57,264 nt of DNA, from the NCBI RefSeq assembly GCF_007830455.1, contig NZ_VLLB01000016.1:1-57264 (forward strand). The letters run 5' to 3'. Below, one piece after another: positions 29,601 through 38,025 of the stretch; within the stretch, counting starts at the first letter, position 1; every line of letters begins with the position of its first letter. The notes beneath the pieces were generated by a model. It was given only the letters and a program-made list of their open reading frames with translations. It had not been told where the DNA came from and searched no databases. This DNA is from Pseudoduganella lurida. Its GTDB lineage: Bacteria > Pseudomonadota > Gammaproteobacteria > Burkholderiales > Burkholderiaceae_D. The position numbers were made by a program, and so were the translations under genes.

Positions 29601-32600
29601 TCGAACACGCGGTCGGCCATGTGGCGGTCCTGGTACTTGTCGATCAGGTACCGGGCCGCCTCGCGCGTGTCCGTCATGCCGGTGGCGATGTCGATGGTGG
29701 CCTGCTGGTCCGGTGCCAGCGTGATGCGGTAGCGGATCGCCACGATCGGATCGAGCACCGAGCCCTGGCCGCCGGCCAGCGGGCCCGCCTCCACCAGCGC
29801 CTGCGGCGCGCGCACCGTGTTGCCGCGGCCGATGAAGTGGGCGCGGTCGGTCTCGTACGACACCTCGACCACCTGCGCGTCATGCACCGTCATCACGTGC
29901 AGCATGAACGGCGTGTGCTCGCCCTTGCCGCGCGGGCGACGGGTGCACAGGATCGCGCTGTCGTCCGGCAGGATCTCGGTCTGCACGAACAGCTTAGAGA
30001 AGGCCGGATGGGCTTCGTCGGCCGCGGCCGGGGCCAGCACCACTTCGGCAAAGCTGGTCAGCTCGATCGTGCGGCTGCGCGAGGAGTTGTTCGTCACGCG
30101 CAGGCGGCGCATCTCGATGTCGTCTTCCGGCGAGACGACGATCTCCGTGTAGGTGTCGATGTCGCGGTCGCCGCGGCGGAATTCGGCGCGGCCTTCGGAG
30201 AAGATTACCTCGTAGCGCTCCGGCTCCGTCAGGGTCGGTTGATAAGTGTTCGACCAGAAGTGGCCGTCCTCGTCGCGCACGTAGCAGAACTGGCCCCAGT
30301 TGTCGCGCGTGGTGTCCTCGCGCCAGCGCGTGACGGACAGGTCGCGCCAGCGGCTGTAGCTGCCGCCGGCTGCGGTGACCATCACGTGGTAGCGGCCGTT
30401 CGACAGCAGCTGGGTTTCCGGCACCGCCGTGTTCGGCTGCGACAGCACGCGCATCGGTGCCGCCTGTTCGTTGCCGTTGGTACGCACGGCCGCGGCCTGC
30501 TCCGAGCTGGTGGAGTAGAACGCGCCGATGCGCGGGCTGCGTTCCTGCAGCATCAGCAGCGCCGACTGCAGCATCGGATCGGATTCGAAGCGGCGCTGCA
30601 TCGGCCGGTCGTGCAGCAGGTAGGACAGGGACAGGAAACCCATGCCCTGGTGGTGCACCATGAACGACTTGACGATGCCGAAGGCCTGGCCGCGCGGCAG
30701 GCGCGACTGCGTGTAGTCGACCGCCTCGTAGAAGCCGTAGCGCCCCATGAAGCCCAGCCCGGCCATCTTCTGCAGGTTCTGGCAGGCCGCTTCCGGTTCC
30801 ACCATCAGCGCCATCATGGAGGCGTAGGGAGCGATCACCAGGTCGTCCGCCAGGCCGCGCTTCATGCCGGTGCCCGGCACGCCGAACGCGCGGTACTGGT
30901 AGTTCATGGAGGCGTCCACCGTCGTGTAGCCGGATTCGGAAACGCCCCACGGCACGTTGCGCTGGCGGCCGTATTCGATCTGCGCCGCCACCACCGAGTG
31001 ATAGGTCTGGTCCAGCAGCGTGTCCGGATAGGTCGGCATCACCAGGAGCGGCATCAGGTACTCGAACATCGAGCCGCTCCACGACATCAGCACGGGCTGG
31101 CCGTGCACGATGCACAGCTGGCGGCCCAGCGCGAACCAGTGCTCCTGCGGCAGCTGGCCCTGGGCCACGGCCACGTAGCTGGCCAGGCGCACCTCGGAGG
31201 CGAGCAGGTCGTAGTAGCTGGCGTCCAGGCGGCGGTCGGTGACGTTGTAGCCGATCGCCAGCAGCTTGGTGGTGCGGTTGAACAGGAAGCCGTAGTCCAT
31301 CTGCGCGAAGTCGCGCGCCTGCGCCGCCAGTTCCTGCAGTGCGGCCATGCGCACGCGCGCCACGTCGGCGCCCTGCTCCAGCAGCACGGCGAGATGCTGG
31401 CGCCGCTCGCGCTCTTCCGGCGCCAGGTCGGACATGACCGCGCCGGCCGGCGGATACGCCGCCAGTTCGCGCAAGGTGGGAATGCGCAGCAGGCCCGGAT
31501 CGATGATGGCGCCGGTATGCGCCACGATCCACGGTGCCAGCAGGTCCAGGTCGTCCAGCGCGGCATGGCATTGCGCGGCCAATGCCCCGGCCCACATGCG
31601 CACGGTGGCGTCGTTGGCCAGGATCGGTTCGGCCAGCAGCGCGTCGGCCGCCGTCATGGCGCGGCACAGCCAGGCGCGCAGTTCCGGCAGGTTGGCCGGG
31701 TACAGCGGCTGCGCCGGCATCACCGCTTCCTGCAGCGGCGCCAGCAGCGCGTGGTCGATGCCTTCGGCGGCCTCGAAGGCTTCCTGCAGCACGTGCAGCG
31801 TGGTGGCGATGCCGTCGACGATCTGCGGGCCGAGGATCGCGTCGTCCGGCGCGCTGGCCAGGCCGGCCTGCAGCGTCAGCAGGTGGCCGGCCAGGTTGCC
31901 GCTGTCCACCGTCGACACGTAGACGGGATGCAGCGGCTTCTTCGACTGCGTGTCGTACCAGTTGTAGAAGTGGCCCTGGTAGCGTTCCAGCTCGGCCATC
32001 GTGGCCAGCGTATTGCGGGTGCGCTGCAGTACCTGGGCCAGCGTCACGTAGCCGAAGTCGTAGGCCGTCAGGTTGGCCAGCAGCGCCATGCCGATATTGG
32101 TGGGCGAGGTGCGGTGGGCGATCACCGTGTTCGGATGCTCCTGCACGTTATCCGGCGGCAGCCAGTGGTCGTCCGGTCCCACGAAGGTTTCGAACCAGGC
32201 CCAGGTCTTGCGCGACAGGACGTGCAGGAACTGGCGCTGGTCGGCGGAGAGCTGCGCCTGCAGGCGCGCCACCGGGCGGCTGATCCACCAGGCCACCACC
32301 GGCGCGAGGAACCAGGCGACGAGGAAGATCGTGGCCGCCTCGAAGGCCTTGATGCGCCACATCGCCAGCGCGGTGCCGGCCACCAGCGCCAGCACCGGCG
32401 ACACCCACATGGCGCGCCAGCTGCTGGCCAGGCCGCCGTTGGCACGCGACAGTGCCGAGGGACGCCACTGCAGCAGGTGCTGCTTCGAGACGAACATGCG
32501 CCAGCCGGTGCGCACGATGGCGTCCAGGCTGAAATACGCCTCGTACGGCAGGAACACCAGCGTGAGCACGGCATGCGCGAGATGCAGGCCGCTGCGGCGC

Positions 32601-35290
32601 GCCGCGTTCGGCAGGTGCTGGCGCCACAGCGTGTCCGGCGACTTGTGCGTGAAGTCGTAGGCGATCGCCACGAGCGACGGCACGAAGAGGATGGCCAGCA
32701 CGGCGGCGGTCCAGAACCACGGATGCGGCAGCACGGCGAAGGCCAGCAGCAGCGACAGGGTCAGGGCCGGCGCGACGAGGCTGCGGCGCAGGTTGTCGAA
32801 CAGCTTCCAGCGCGACAGCGCGGACAGGGGATTCTTCTCGCGCTGGCCATGCGCATTGCGCACGCGGCCGAACAGCCAGCCGGCCAGCTGCCAGTCGCCG
32901 CGGATCCAGCGGTGGCGGCGGCTCACGTCCTCGCGATAGCGCTGCGGATACTGCTCGAACAGCTGAGCGTCGGACAGCAGGCCGGCGCGCAGGTAGCAGC
33001 CTTCCAGCAGGTCGTGGGACAGGATGCGGTTTTCCGGGAAGCGGTCGTCCAGCACGCTCTCGAACACGTCCAGGTCGTAGATGCCCTTGCCGATGAACGA
33101 GCCCTCGGCAAACACGTCCTGGTACACGTCCGACACGGTGCGCGTGTACGGGTCGATGCCCGGCTCGCCGCCGCACAGGCGCTCGTACAGCGAGGCGTCC
33201 GGGCTGGGCAGGCTCACCGCCACGCGGGGCTGCAGGATGCCGTAGCCGGCCACCACGCGGCGCGTGTGCGGGTCGATGCGCGGCTGGTTCAGCGGATGGC
33301 GCATCGTGGCGATGAACTGGCGTGCCGAATCGCGCGCCAGCTGCGTGTCCGAGTCCAGCGTGATGACGTATTTGACGGTATGCAGCCCGCCCGTTTCGCC
33401 GACGATCAGCGCGAAGGCAGCGCGTGCGTTGTCTTTCAGGCGCAGGAAGCGGTTGAGGTCGGAGAGCTTGCCGCGCTTGCGTTCGTGGCCCATCCACGTG
33501 CGTTCCGTTTCGCTCCAGCGGCGCGGGCGGTGCAGCAGCACGAACGGCGCTTCGTTGTCGGCATGGCCGTATTTCGCGTTCAGCGACTCGATGTGGCCGC
33601 GCGCCCGTTCCAGAAGCGCCGCATCGGTGGGCAGCGTTTCGGACGGCGCATCGGCGAAGTCGGACAGCAGGCAGAAATGCAGGTTCGGATCGCGGTTGGC
33701 CAGGAAGCGCACTTCCAGCTGTTCGCACAATTCATCCACATTCGCCACGCTGTAGAACAGCGACGGCACCACCACGACGGCGCGCGCATCGGACGGAATG
33801 CCGCCCTTGAAGTCCATGCGCGGCAGCGGGTGCGGCCGGGTGACGAGCGTGGCGACCCAGTTCACCAGCGCCAGTGCCAGCTGGCTGCTGCCCATCAGAC
33901 CGACGATGGCGACGAGCGCCAGCAGCCAGCCCGTGACGCCGTCGCGCAGCGCCCGTTCCACCATCAGCCCGGTGGCGACGACGGACAGCGCCGCGATCGA
34001 GCCAAGGTAAGACACCAGCGGCGCCGCACGCAGCGTGGCCTGCAGCGCCTCGCGCGGCGGGCGCCGCAGTTCGGCCTTGCGCTCCAGGAGCAGCACGCCC
34101 TTGTCGATCAGGTAGAAGCCGATGTGGCCATGGTGCGGGTCGCGCGATTCGCTGCCCTGCCCCTGGTGCATGCGCGCCAGTTCCAGCGCCAGGCCGGCCA
34201 CTTCCGCCTCGGCCAGCGCGGAGCCCCGCGCGATGCGTTCGATCACGTGGCGGTACTGGTCGCGCGTGGCGAATTCCATCGCACCGTACACGCCGGCCGG
34301 GTCCTCGCGCAGGATGCGTTCGACGGTGCTCATCGTCTCGACGAATTCCTGCCAGTCCATCGTGCCCAGGAAGCGCAGGCTGCCGATGCTGTTCGCCAGC
34401 GACACCTGTTCGGCGGCCTGCTGGCCGATCTCGGCCTGGATCTGCTGTTCGATGGTCTGGCCTTCGTCGGCCAGCTTGTAGGTGATCCACGTGAGCGCCA
34501 GCGTCAGCGCCGGGCTCTGGCCCTGCAGGCGGCGCGACATCTCGGCAACGAAGCCGCTGGTGACGGGCGGGTTCGAGCGCGCCATGTCGGCCACCAGCAG
34601 GATCAGGCCGGACGGATTCTTGTCGGCCGTTTCCAGCATCTGGTCGGCCCAGCTGTTGGCCAGGTCGCGCTGGTAGCGGTTGGCCGCCACCCGCGCGGCC
34701 ACGCGGCGCATGTTTTCCAGCAGGGCCAGGCGCAGCATGATCGGGATCGCCCACAGTTCGCCGAGGGTCAGCGGCGCGGCTTCCTGGTAGGCCTCGACGA
34801 AGCGGCACAGGCTTTCCGGATCGACGCGGCCGTCGCCATGCGCGATCACTTCCAGCGCCAGCTTGTAGACGCGCGGCGTGCCCGGTGCCGCGCCTTTTTC
34901 CAGACGGGGCAGCTCCTTGCTGTAGTCCTTCGGCAGGTGGCGCCGCGCGATGCGGATCTGTTCTTCGATCAGGTAATAGTTATCGAGCAGCCATTCGGAG
35001 GCGGGCGTGATCTGCCGGCCTTCCTTGACGGCCGCCGTCAGCTCTTCCGCCGTCTGGCGCAGCAGGGCGGCATTGTCCGTCAGGCGGGACAGCAGGCGGT
35101 CGGGACCGCCCTTCTTGCTGAGCACGTGGGACTGCGCCAGCACGCGGCCATGGTTGGCCATCTGCTGGGCGCTGTAGAGCTCGGCCCTGAGCGGCAGGTC
35201 GTCTTCGTCGGGCGGGAGGGCGGCGGAACCGGGTTGCGATTCCTGGAAGCTGGCGGTCACGGCACGCCAGGGCTGGAAGAATTCTTTCAA
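26609..35290 (-). CDS. ndvB: Cyclic beta-1,2-glucan synthase (NdvB/ChvB family)
   Basis: A giant inner-membrane enzyme of 2893 residues, close to the 2830-2870 of rhizobial NdvB/ChvB. These proteins start, elongate, trim and close cyclic glucans found in the periplasm. Membrane segments lie near residues 430-490, 835-880 and 960-1005. The glycosyltransferase-84 part between them shows VVVPSLFYSV (about 500), the DxD-like LDSDTQL (about 646) and RRHRWIRGDWQ. The C-terminal half has glycoside-phosphorylase (GH94-like) repeats, with DWNDGMDKVG (about 2582) at the catalytic region. The start is a TTG at 35290 with GAGG a few bases upstream; no ATG or GTG fits. A 16-base palindrome upstream may be an operator. 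Cyclic glucan synthases are best known from alphaproteobacteria, so the linkage is inferred from family. Confidence 0.92.
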   Translation of the reverse strand: MKEFFQPWRAVTASFQESQPGSAALPPDEDDLPLRAELYSAQQMANHGRVLAQSHVLSKKGGPDRLLSRLTDNAALLRQTAEELTAAVKEGRQITPASEWLLDNYYLIEEQIRIARRHLPKDYSKELPRLEKGAAPGTPRVYKLALEVIAHGDGRVDPESLCRFVEAYQEAAPLTLGELWAIPIMLRLALLENMRRVAARVAANRYQRDLANSWADQMLETADKNPSGLILLVADMARSNPPVTSGFVAEMSRRLQGQSPALTLALTWITYKLADEGQTIEQQIQAEIGQQAAEQVSLANSIGSLRFLGTMDWQEFVETMSTVERILREDPAGVYGAMEFATRDQYRHVIERIARGSALAEAEVAGLALELARMHQGQGSESRDPHHGHIGFYLIDKGVLLLERKAELRRPPREALQATLRAAPLVSYLGSIAALSVVATGLMVERALRDGVTGWLLALVAIVGLMGSSQLALALVNWVATLVTRPHPLPRMDFKGGIPSDARAVVVVPSLFYSVANVDELCEQLEVRFLANRDPNLHFCLLSDFADAPSETLPTDAALLERARGHIESLNAKYGHADNEAPFVLLHRPRRWSETERTWMGHERKRGKLSDLNRFLRLKDNARAAFALIVGETGGLHTVKYVITLDSDTQLARDSARQFIATMRHPLNQPRIDPHTRRVVAGYGILQPRVAVSLPSPDASLYERLCGGEPGIDPYTRTVSDVYQDVFAEGSFIGKGIYDLDVFESVLDDRFPENRILSHDLLEGCYLRAGLLSDAQLFEQYPQRYREDVSRRHRWIRGDWQLAGWLFGRVRNAHGQREKNPLSALSRWKLFDNLRRSLVAPALTLSLLLAFAVLPHPWFWTAAVLAILFVPSLVAIAYDFTHKSPDTLWRQHLPNAARRSGLHLAHAVLTLVFLPYEAYFSLDAIVRTGWRMFVSKQHLLQWRPSALSRANGGLASSWRAMWVSPVLALVAGTALAMWRIKAFEAATIFLVAWFLAPVVAWWISRPVARLQAQLSADQRQFLHVLSRKTWAWFETFVGPDDHWLPPDNVQEHPNTVIAHRTSPTNIGMALLANLTAYDFGYVTLAQVLQRTRNTLATMAELERYQGHFYNWYDTQSKKPLHPVYVSTVDSGNLAGHLLTLQAGLASAPDDAILGPQIVDGIATTLHVLQEAFEAAEGIDHALLAPLQEAVMPAQPLYPANLPELRAWLCRAMTAADALLAEPILANDATVRMWAGALAAQCHAALDDLDLLAPWIVAHTGAIIDPGLLRIPTLRELAAYPPAGAVMSDLAPEERERRQHLAVLLEQGADVARVRMAALQELAAQARDFAQMDYGFLFNRTTKLLAIGYNVTDRRLDASYYDLLASEVRLASYVAVAQGQLPQEHWFALGRQLCIVHGQPVLMSWSGSMFEYLMPLLVMPTYPDTLLDQTYHSVVAAQIEYGRQRNVPWGVSESGYTTVDASMNYQYRAFGVPGTGMKRGLADDLVIAPYASMMALMVEPEAACQNLQKMAGLGFMGRYGFYEAVDYTQSRLPRGQAFGIVKSFMVHHQGMGFLSLSYLLHDRPMQRRFESDPMLQSALLMLQERSPRIGAFYSTSSEQAAAVRTNGNEQAAPMRVLSQPNTAVPETQLLSNGRYHVMVTAAGGSYSRWRDLSVTRWREDTTRDNWGQFCYVRDEDGHFWSNTYQPTLTEPERYEVIFSEGRAEFRRGDRDIDTYTEIVVSPEDDIEMRRLRVTNNSSRSRTIELTSFAEVVLAPAAADEAHPAFSKLFVQTEILPDDSAILCTRRPRGKGEHTPFMLHVMTVHDAQVVEVSYETDRAHFIGRGNTVRAPQALVEAGPLAGGQGSVLDPIVAIRYRITLAPDQQATIDIATGMTDTREAARYLIDKYQDRHMADRVFELAWTHSQVVLRQLNASEADGQLYSSLANHVIYPNAALRADAAVLIKNHRGQSGLWPYAISGDLPIVLLQVKDSENIELAKQMVQAHAYWRLKGLVVDLVIWFEDTSGYRQALYDQIMGLIASGIDAQAIDRPGGVYVRPLDQISTEDRILLQTVARVIVNDGRGTLAEQVKRTGVQTLRMPPLLADSRGEYDDAGPHTHIPHDLILSNGIGGFTPDGREYVIVTGPGRRTPAPWSNVLANPQFGSIVSESGQAYTWHENAHEFRLTPWHNDPVTDASGEAFYLRDEASGHFWSPTPLPARGSGDYVTRHGFGYSTFQHTEAGITSALTTYVANEAPVRYTILKVRNDSLVTRKLSATGYVEWVLGEMRSKSGMHVITEQDPVSGALFARNPYNTEFSGRVAFFHVDAATRTVTADRTEFLGRNGTLASPAALRRQRLSGKVGTGLDSCGALQVPFELQPGQEREIVFVLGIGGRRNADAATMVQKHGGIAAAQEALAAVHGHWKETLGAVTIQTPDPALDVIANGWLMYQTIACRLWARSGYYQSGGAIGYRDQLQDAMAMVHTEPHLLREHLVLCAAHQFVEGDVQHWWHPPTGRGVRTHCSDDYLWLPLATARYIQITGDATVLDEQAPYLEGRPLKPEEDSYYDMPGRSPQSGDLYEHCVRAIRNGLRFGVHGLPLIGSCDWNDGMDKVGAEGKGESVWLAWFLFDVLQQFAVVAEARGDTGFANECRDEAKKLAANVEQNAWDGQWYRRAYFDDGTPLGSSENEECQIDSISQSWGVLSGAADPQRVHGAMAQVDARLVKRDAGFIQLLDPPFDKADPNPGYIQGYVPGVRENGGQYTHAAVWTVMAFAKMGDTAKAWELMRLINPVQHGSSADNIATYKVEPYVVTADIYAVEPHVGRGGWSWYTGSSGWMYRLILESLLGLSRNADRLALAPRMPDEWEGFTLNYRYGRSRYAIRVSRGTPSLTVDGAAQPAMEIALVDDGREHAVELRV

Positions 35291-35377
35291 GAGTGCCTCG
35301 CTTCTGAGGCGGGCAATCGGCCCACCGCGGCTAACAGTATATTTCAGGCAATATTATTCTCGCTTGCGGGTTACAAC

Positions 35378-35393
35378 TGTTCGCTAGCGAACA
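35378..35393. promoter_or_regulatory. 16-base perfect palindrome upstream of the glucan synthase gene (possible operator)
   Basis: TGTTCGCTAGCGAACA is fully self-complementary and lies 88 bases upstream of the TTG start, in an AT-rich gap. A TATACT -10-like element for the minus strand sits at 35336-35341, between it and the gene. The form is typical of a dimeric repressor or activator site; no regulator gene adjoins it. Confidence 0.5.
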
Positions 35394-35444
35394 TACGAAT
35401 GATGCAGTGCAAAAGAACGGCCCTGTCACTCTGCAGTACGAATG

Positions 35445-35468
35445 AAAACGGCGGCCCGGAGGCCGCCG
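35445..35468 (-). terminator. Rho-independent terminator of the desulfurase gene
   Basis: On the minus strand CGGCGGCC, loop TCCG, GGCCGCCG is followed directly by TTTT. It lies 27 bases after the stop codon. Confidence 0.8.
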
Positions 35469-35494
35469 CATGCGCATTTGGTTGACCAGAAGTG

Positions 35495-37435
35495 TCATGC
35501 GGCCAGGGCGAATGGCCGCTGCGGGGTGCCGGCCAGGGCCACGCCGCCGGACAGGCTCCAGGCCATCGGATAACCGAGATCGCGCAGGCATTGCGCGGCG
35601 CGCACGCTGCGGTTGCCGGCGCGGCAGAAGAACACCAGCGGCACCGGGCGCGCCAGCCAGGCGGGGATCTGCTGCGCCAGGCGGCCGAGGGGGACGTTGA
35701 TGGCATCTGACTTTGCAGCGGCATGCTCGAACGTTTCGCGCACATCGACCAGCACGGCATCCGGATGCGCGGCCAGGAAGGTGGCGAGATCCGCCGCGGC
35801 CAGGTGCAGGTCCACGTCCTCTTCCCGCCGCGACTGCACGCCGGTGCAGAACGGTGCCACCGCTTCCGTGGCGGGGCACAGGAGCATGCCGGCCGGCAGG
35901 TCATCGGCCAGCAGGTCATCGGCCAGCAGCATAGCGGCCAGCGAGGCCGGGGCCATCGTGCCCGTGAAGGCGTGGGTGTCGTCCAGCAGGTAGCACACGC
36001 CAGCTGCCGACACAATGCGGCGCAGCGTGCGTTCGCCCAGCGCGATGGTGTCGTCTCCTGCCGGCGCCTCGGCGCGGGTCGACAGGCTGGCCACCGGCCG
36101 GTAGCCGCACAGCAGCGCCGCAATGCGTGGCGCCAGGGCCGGCTGGGCATCGATCACGGCGGCCGTGCGGCTGGCCGCATCGAGCACCAGCCAGGTGTGG
36201 GCGCCGTTGGCGGTCAGCTGCAGCAGGCCGCCGGCAACGGGCGTGTCGCTCGTGTCCAGCAGGCCGGCGGCGCGCAGCGCCTGGCCGCAGCGGGCGATGC
36301 AGGCGCAGGCTTCGGTGATCGTGGCGGCATCCATCAGCGGGCCGTACGACAGCCGCACGGCACTGCTGCTGCGCCACACGGGCAGGCCCATCGCATCCAG
36401 CACATACGAGGGTTTGGCGGCCTTGGCGGAACAGGCGCTGCCGCCGGAGACGCGCACGTCGGCCGCATCGAACAGGTCCAGCAGCTCCTTGCTGGACAGG
36501 CCCGGCACGGAGAAATTGAGCGTGGTGGGCAGCGCGTGGTTGAACGGCGCATTGAACACGACACCCGGCAGCGCGGCGCGCAGCGCGTCCGCTACTTGTT
36601 CGCGGAAGCCGCACAGCTCGGCGTGCGTGCGGAACGTGCCGCCCGCTTCCAGCGCGGCCAGCACGGCGCCGAGTGCGGCGATGCCCGGCATGTTCTCGGT
36701 GCCGGAGCGCTGGCCCCCTTCCTGGCCGCCGCCCATCAGCAGCGGCGTGAACGGCGCCCCTTCACGCACGTACAGCATGCCGGTGCCCTTCGGCGCATAC
36801 AGCTTGTGGCCGGAGAACGGCGCGTAGTCGATGCGCGTGTTCGCCAGTGCCAGCGGCAGCTTGCCCAGTGCCTGCACGCAGTCGACCATCCACAGCGCCG
36901 GGCTGCCCGCCAGCGCGGCGGCAATGCCGTCCAGATCCGAGACGATGCCCGTCTCGTTGTTGGCGGCCATGGTGCAGACGAAGGCGGCGTCGGGCGCCAG
37001 CGCGCGCATGGCGGCCAGGTCGTGGCGGCCGTCGGCATCGACGGGCAGCGCGACCAGCTGCAAGTCCAGTCCGAGCAGCGCGTTCCAGTGCGCCAGGCTT
37101 TCCGGCACGGCCTTGTGCTCCGTCGCACCGTAGACGAGCAGTGACCCGGCGCCCGCGCCCTCGGCACGCCGGGCGCGGATGGCGCATAGCGCGGACAGCA
37201 CGGCGGTCTGGATGCCTTCCGTGGCGCCGCTGGTGAACATCAGCCGGCCGGTGGGGGCACCCAGCACGCGGCGCGCGCAGGCCCGCACCTCGTCCAGCAC
37301 GGTTTTCGCGCGCAGGCCGGTGCCGTGGACGCTGCTCGGGTTGCCGTACTGGTCTTCCATTACCTGGAGCGCGGCGCGCAGGGCGGCAGGCAGGATGGGC
37401 GTGGTGGCGTTGCTGTCGAGGTCGATGGTATCCAT
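35495..37435 (-). CDS. Cysteine desulfurase fused to a degenerate MBL-like segment and a rhodanese domain
   Basis: A 646-residue, three-part protein. Residues 1-390 are a class V aminotransferase of the NifS/IscS type: His107, the ANNETG motif (158-163), Asp185, Gln188, PLP Lys211 in SGHKLYAPKG, and a catalytic Cys335 in SGGSACSAKAAKPS. Residues about 400-520 look like a worn metallo-beta-lactamase fold: YLLDDTHAFTGT recalls the FTGDT strand of MBL-rhodanese proteins, but the HxHxDH metal site is absent. Residues about 540-646 are a rhodanese domain with Cys604 in the loop CRAGNRS. Sulfur taken from cysteine at Cys335 could pass as persulfide to Cys604. The divergent DecR-like regulator suggests a role in cysteine breakdown or detoxification rather than routine Fe-S assembly. 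No iscU or iscA gene is nearby. Confidence 0.88.
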   Translation of the reverse strand: MDTIDLDSNATTPILPAALRAALQVMEDQYGNPSSVHGTGLRAKTVLDEVRACARRVLGAPTGRLMFTSGATEGIQTAVLSALCAIRARRAEGAGAGSLLVYGATEHKAVPESLAHWNALLGLDLQLVALPVDADGRHDLAAMRALAPDAAFVCTMAANNETGIVSDLDGIAAALAGSPALWMVDCVQALGKLPLALANTRIDYAPFSGHKLYAPKGTGMLYVREGAPFTPLLMGGGQEGGQRSGTENMPGIAALGAVLAALEAGGTFRTHAELCGFREQVADALRAALPGVVFNAPFNHALPTTLNFSVPGLSSKELLDLFDAADVRVSGGSACSAKAAKPSYVLDAMGLPVWRSSSAVRLSYGPLMDAATITEACACIARCGQALRAAGLLDTSDTPVAGGLLQLTANGAHTWLVLDAASRTAAVIDAQPALAPRIAALLCGYRPVASLSTRAEAPAGDDTIALGERTLRRIVSAAGVCYLLDDTHAFTGTMAPASLAAMLLADDLLADDLPAGMLLCPATEAVAPFCTGVQSRREEDVDLHLAAADLATFLAAHPDAVLVDVRETFEHAAAKSDAINVPLGRLAQQIPAWLARPVPLVFFCRAGNRSVRAAQCLRDLGYPMAWSLSGGVALAGTPQRPFALAA

Positions 37436-37464
37436 GGCTTTAGCTTAACGAATCGGCACAAGCC

Positions 37465-37510
37465 ATTCATGCCAATTGCATTGCGTCAATGCGTTAATAT
37501 TGGCATGAAT
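37465..37510. promoter_or_regulatory. 12-bp inverted repeat in the desulfurase/DecR divergent promoter (operator candidate)
   Basis: ATTCATGCCAAT (37465-37476) and its exact complement ATTGGCATGAAT (37499-37510) are separated by 22 bases that hold a second, smaller repeat, GCATTG-N3-CAATGC (37478-37492). The arms are centred 34 bases apart, about three helical turns, as expected for a multimeric Lrp-family protein. The site lies between the two divergent start codons. Confidence 0.6.
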
Positions 37511-37535
37511 ATTCCACTTTTAAGGAGTTCATAGC

Positions 37536-38021
37536 ATGAATGATCTCGACAAGTTCGATTACGCCATCCTGGGCGCCCTGCAGGTGGACGGCACGCTGTC
37601 CGTCGCCGAGCTGGCCACGCGCGTGGGGCTGACCAGTACGCCGTGCTGGAAGCGGCTGAAGCGCCTCGAGGAGGAGGGCTACCTGGACCGCCGCGTGGCC
37701 CTCGTCAACCGGCACCAGGCGGGCCTGCCCGTCACCGTCTTCGTCAGCGTGCGCACCAGCCAGCACGACGAGAAATGGCTGGCGAAATTCGCCGCCGCCG
37801 TCATTGCGCTGCCGGAGGTGATGGAGTTCCACCGCATGAGCGGCGACGTGGACTACCTGCTGAAAGTGGTCACCACCGACATCGAAGGCTACGACCGCTT
37901 TTATAAAAAACTGATCCGCGCGATCAACCTGACGGGCGTGTCGTCGGCCTTCTCGATGGAGCAGATCAAGTACACCACGGCCCTGCCGCTGGACCTCGTG
38001 GCCCATGGCGCCATGTCATAA
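37536..38021 (+). CDS. decR: Lrp/AsnC-family regulator, DecR/CyuR-like
   Basis: A 161-residue Lrp-family regulator with an N-terminal helix-turn-helix (LSVAELATRVGLTSTPCWKRLKRLEEEGYL) and a RAM ligand-binding domain. From memory, several stretches match E. coli DecR/CyuR (YbaO) closely: TPCWKRLKRLE, the YDRFYKKL segment and the C-terminal MEQIKYTTALPL. DecR senses cysteine and activates cysteine detoxification genes. AAGGAG (37522-37527) stands 8 bases before the ATG. The gene is divergent from the desulfurase fusion, with a 12-bp inverted repeat between them. The HPP-CBS gene starts within a few bases of its stop, so the two are probably one transcript. Confidence 0.88.
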   Translation: MNDLDKFDYAILGALQVDGTLSVAELATRVGLTSTPCWKRLKRLEEEGYLDRRVALVNRHQAGLPVTVFVSVRTSQHDEKWLAKFAAAVIALPEVMEFHRMSGDVDYLLKVVTTDIEGYDRFYKKLIRAINLTGVSSAFSMEQIKYTTALPLDLVAHGAMS

Positions 38022-38025
38022 TGAA

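Noticed and set aside
25958..35485. Plus-strand open frame of about 3175 codons opposite the glucan synthase gene
   Set aside because: It is a GC-bias shadow of ndvB. Its translation is Arg/His/Gln-rich with no domains, and it runs through the stop codons of neighbouring real genes.
35495..37435. The desulfurase fusion as the housekeeping IscS
   Set aside because: No iscU, iscA, hscA or fdx gene is near; the chain has two extra domains and a DecR-like divergent regulator.
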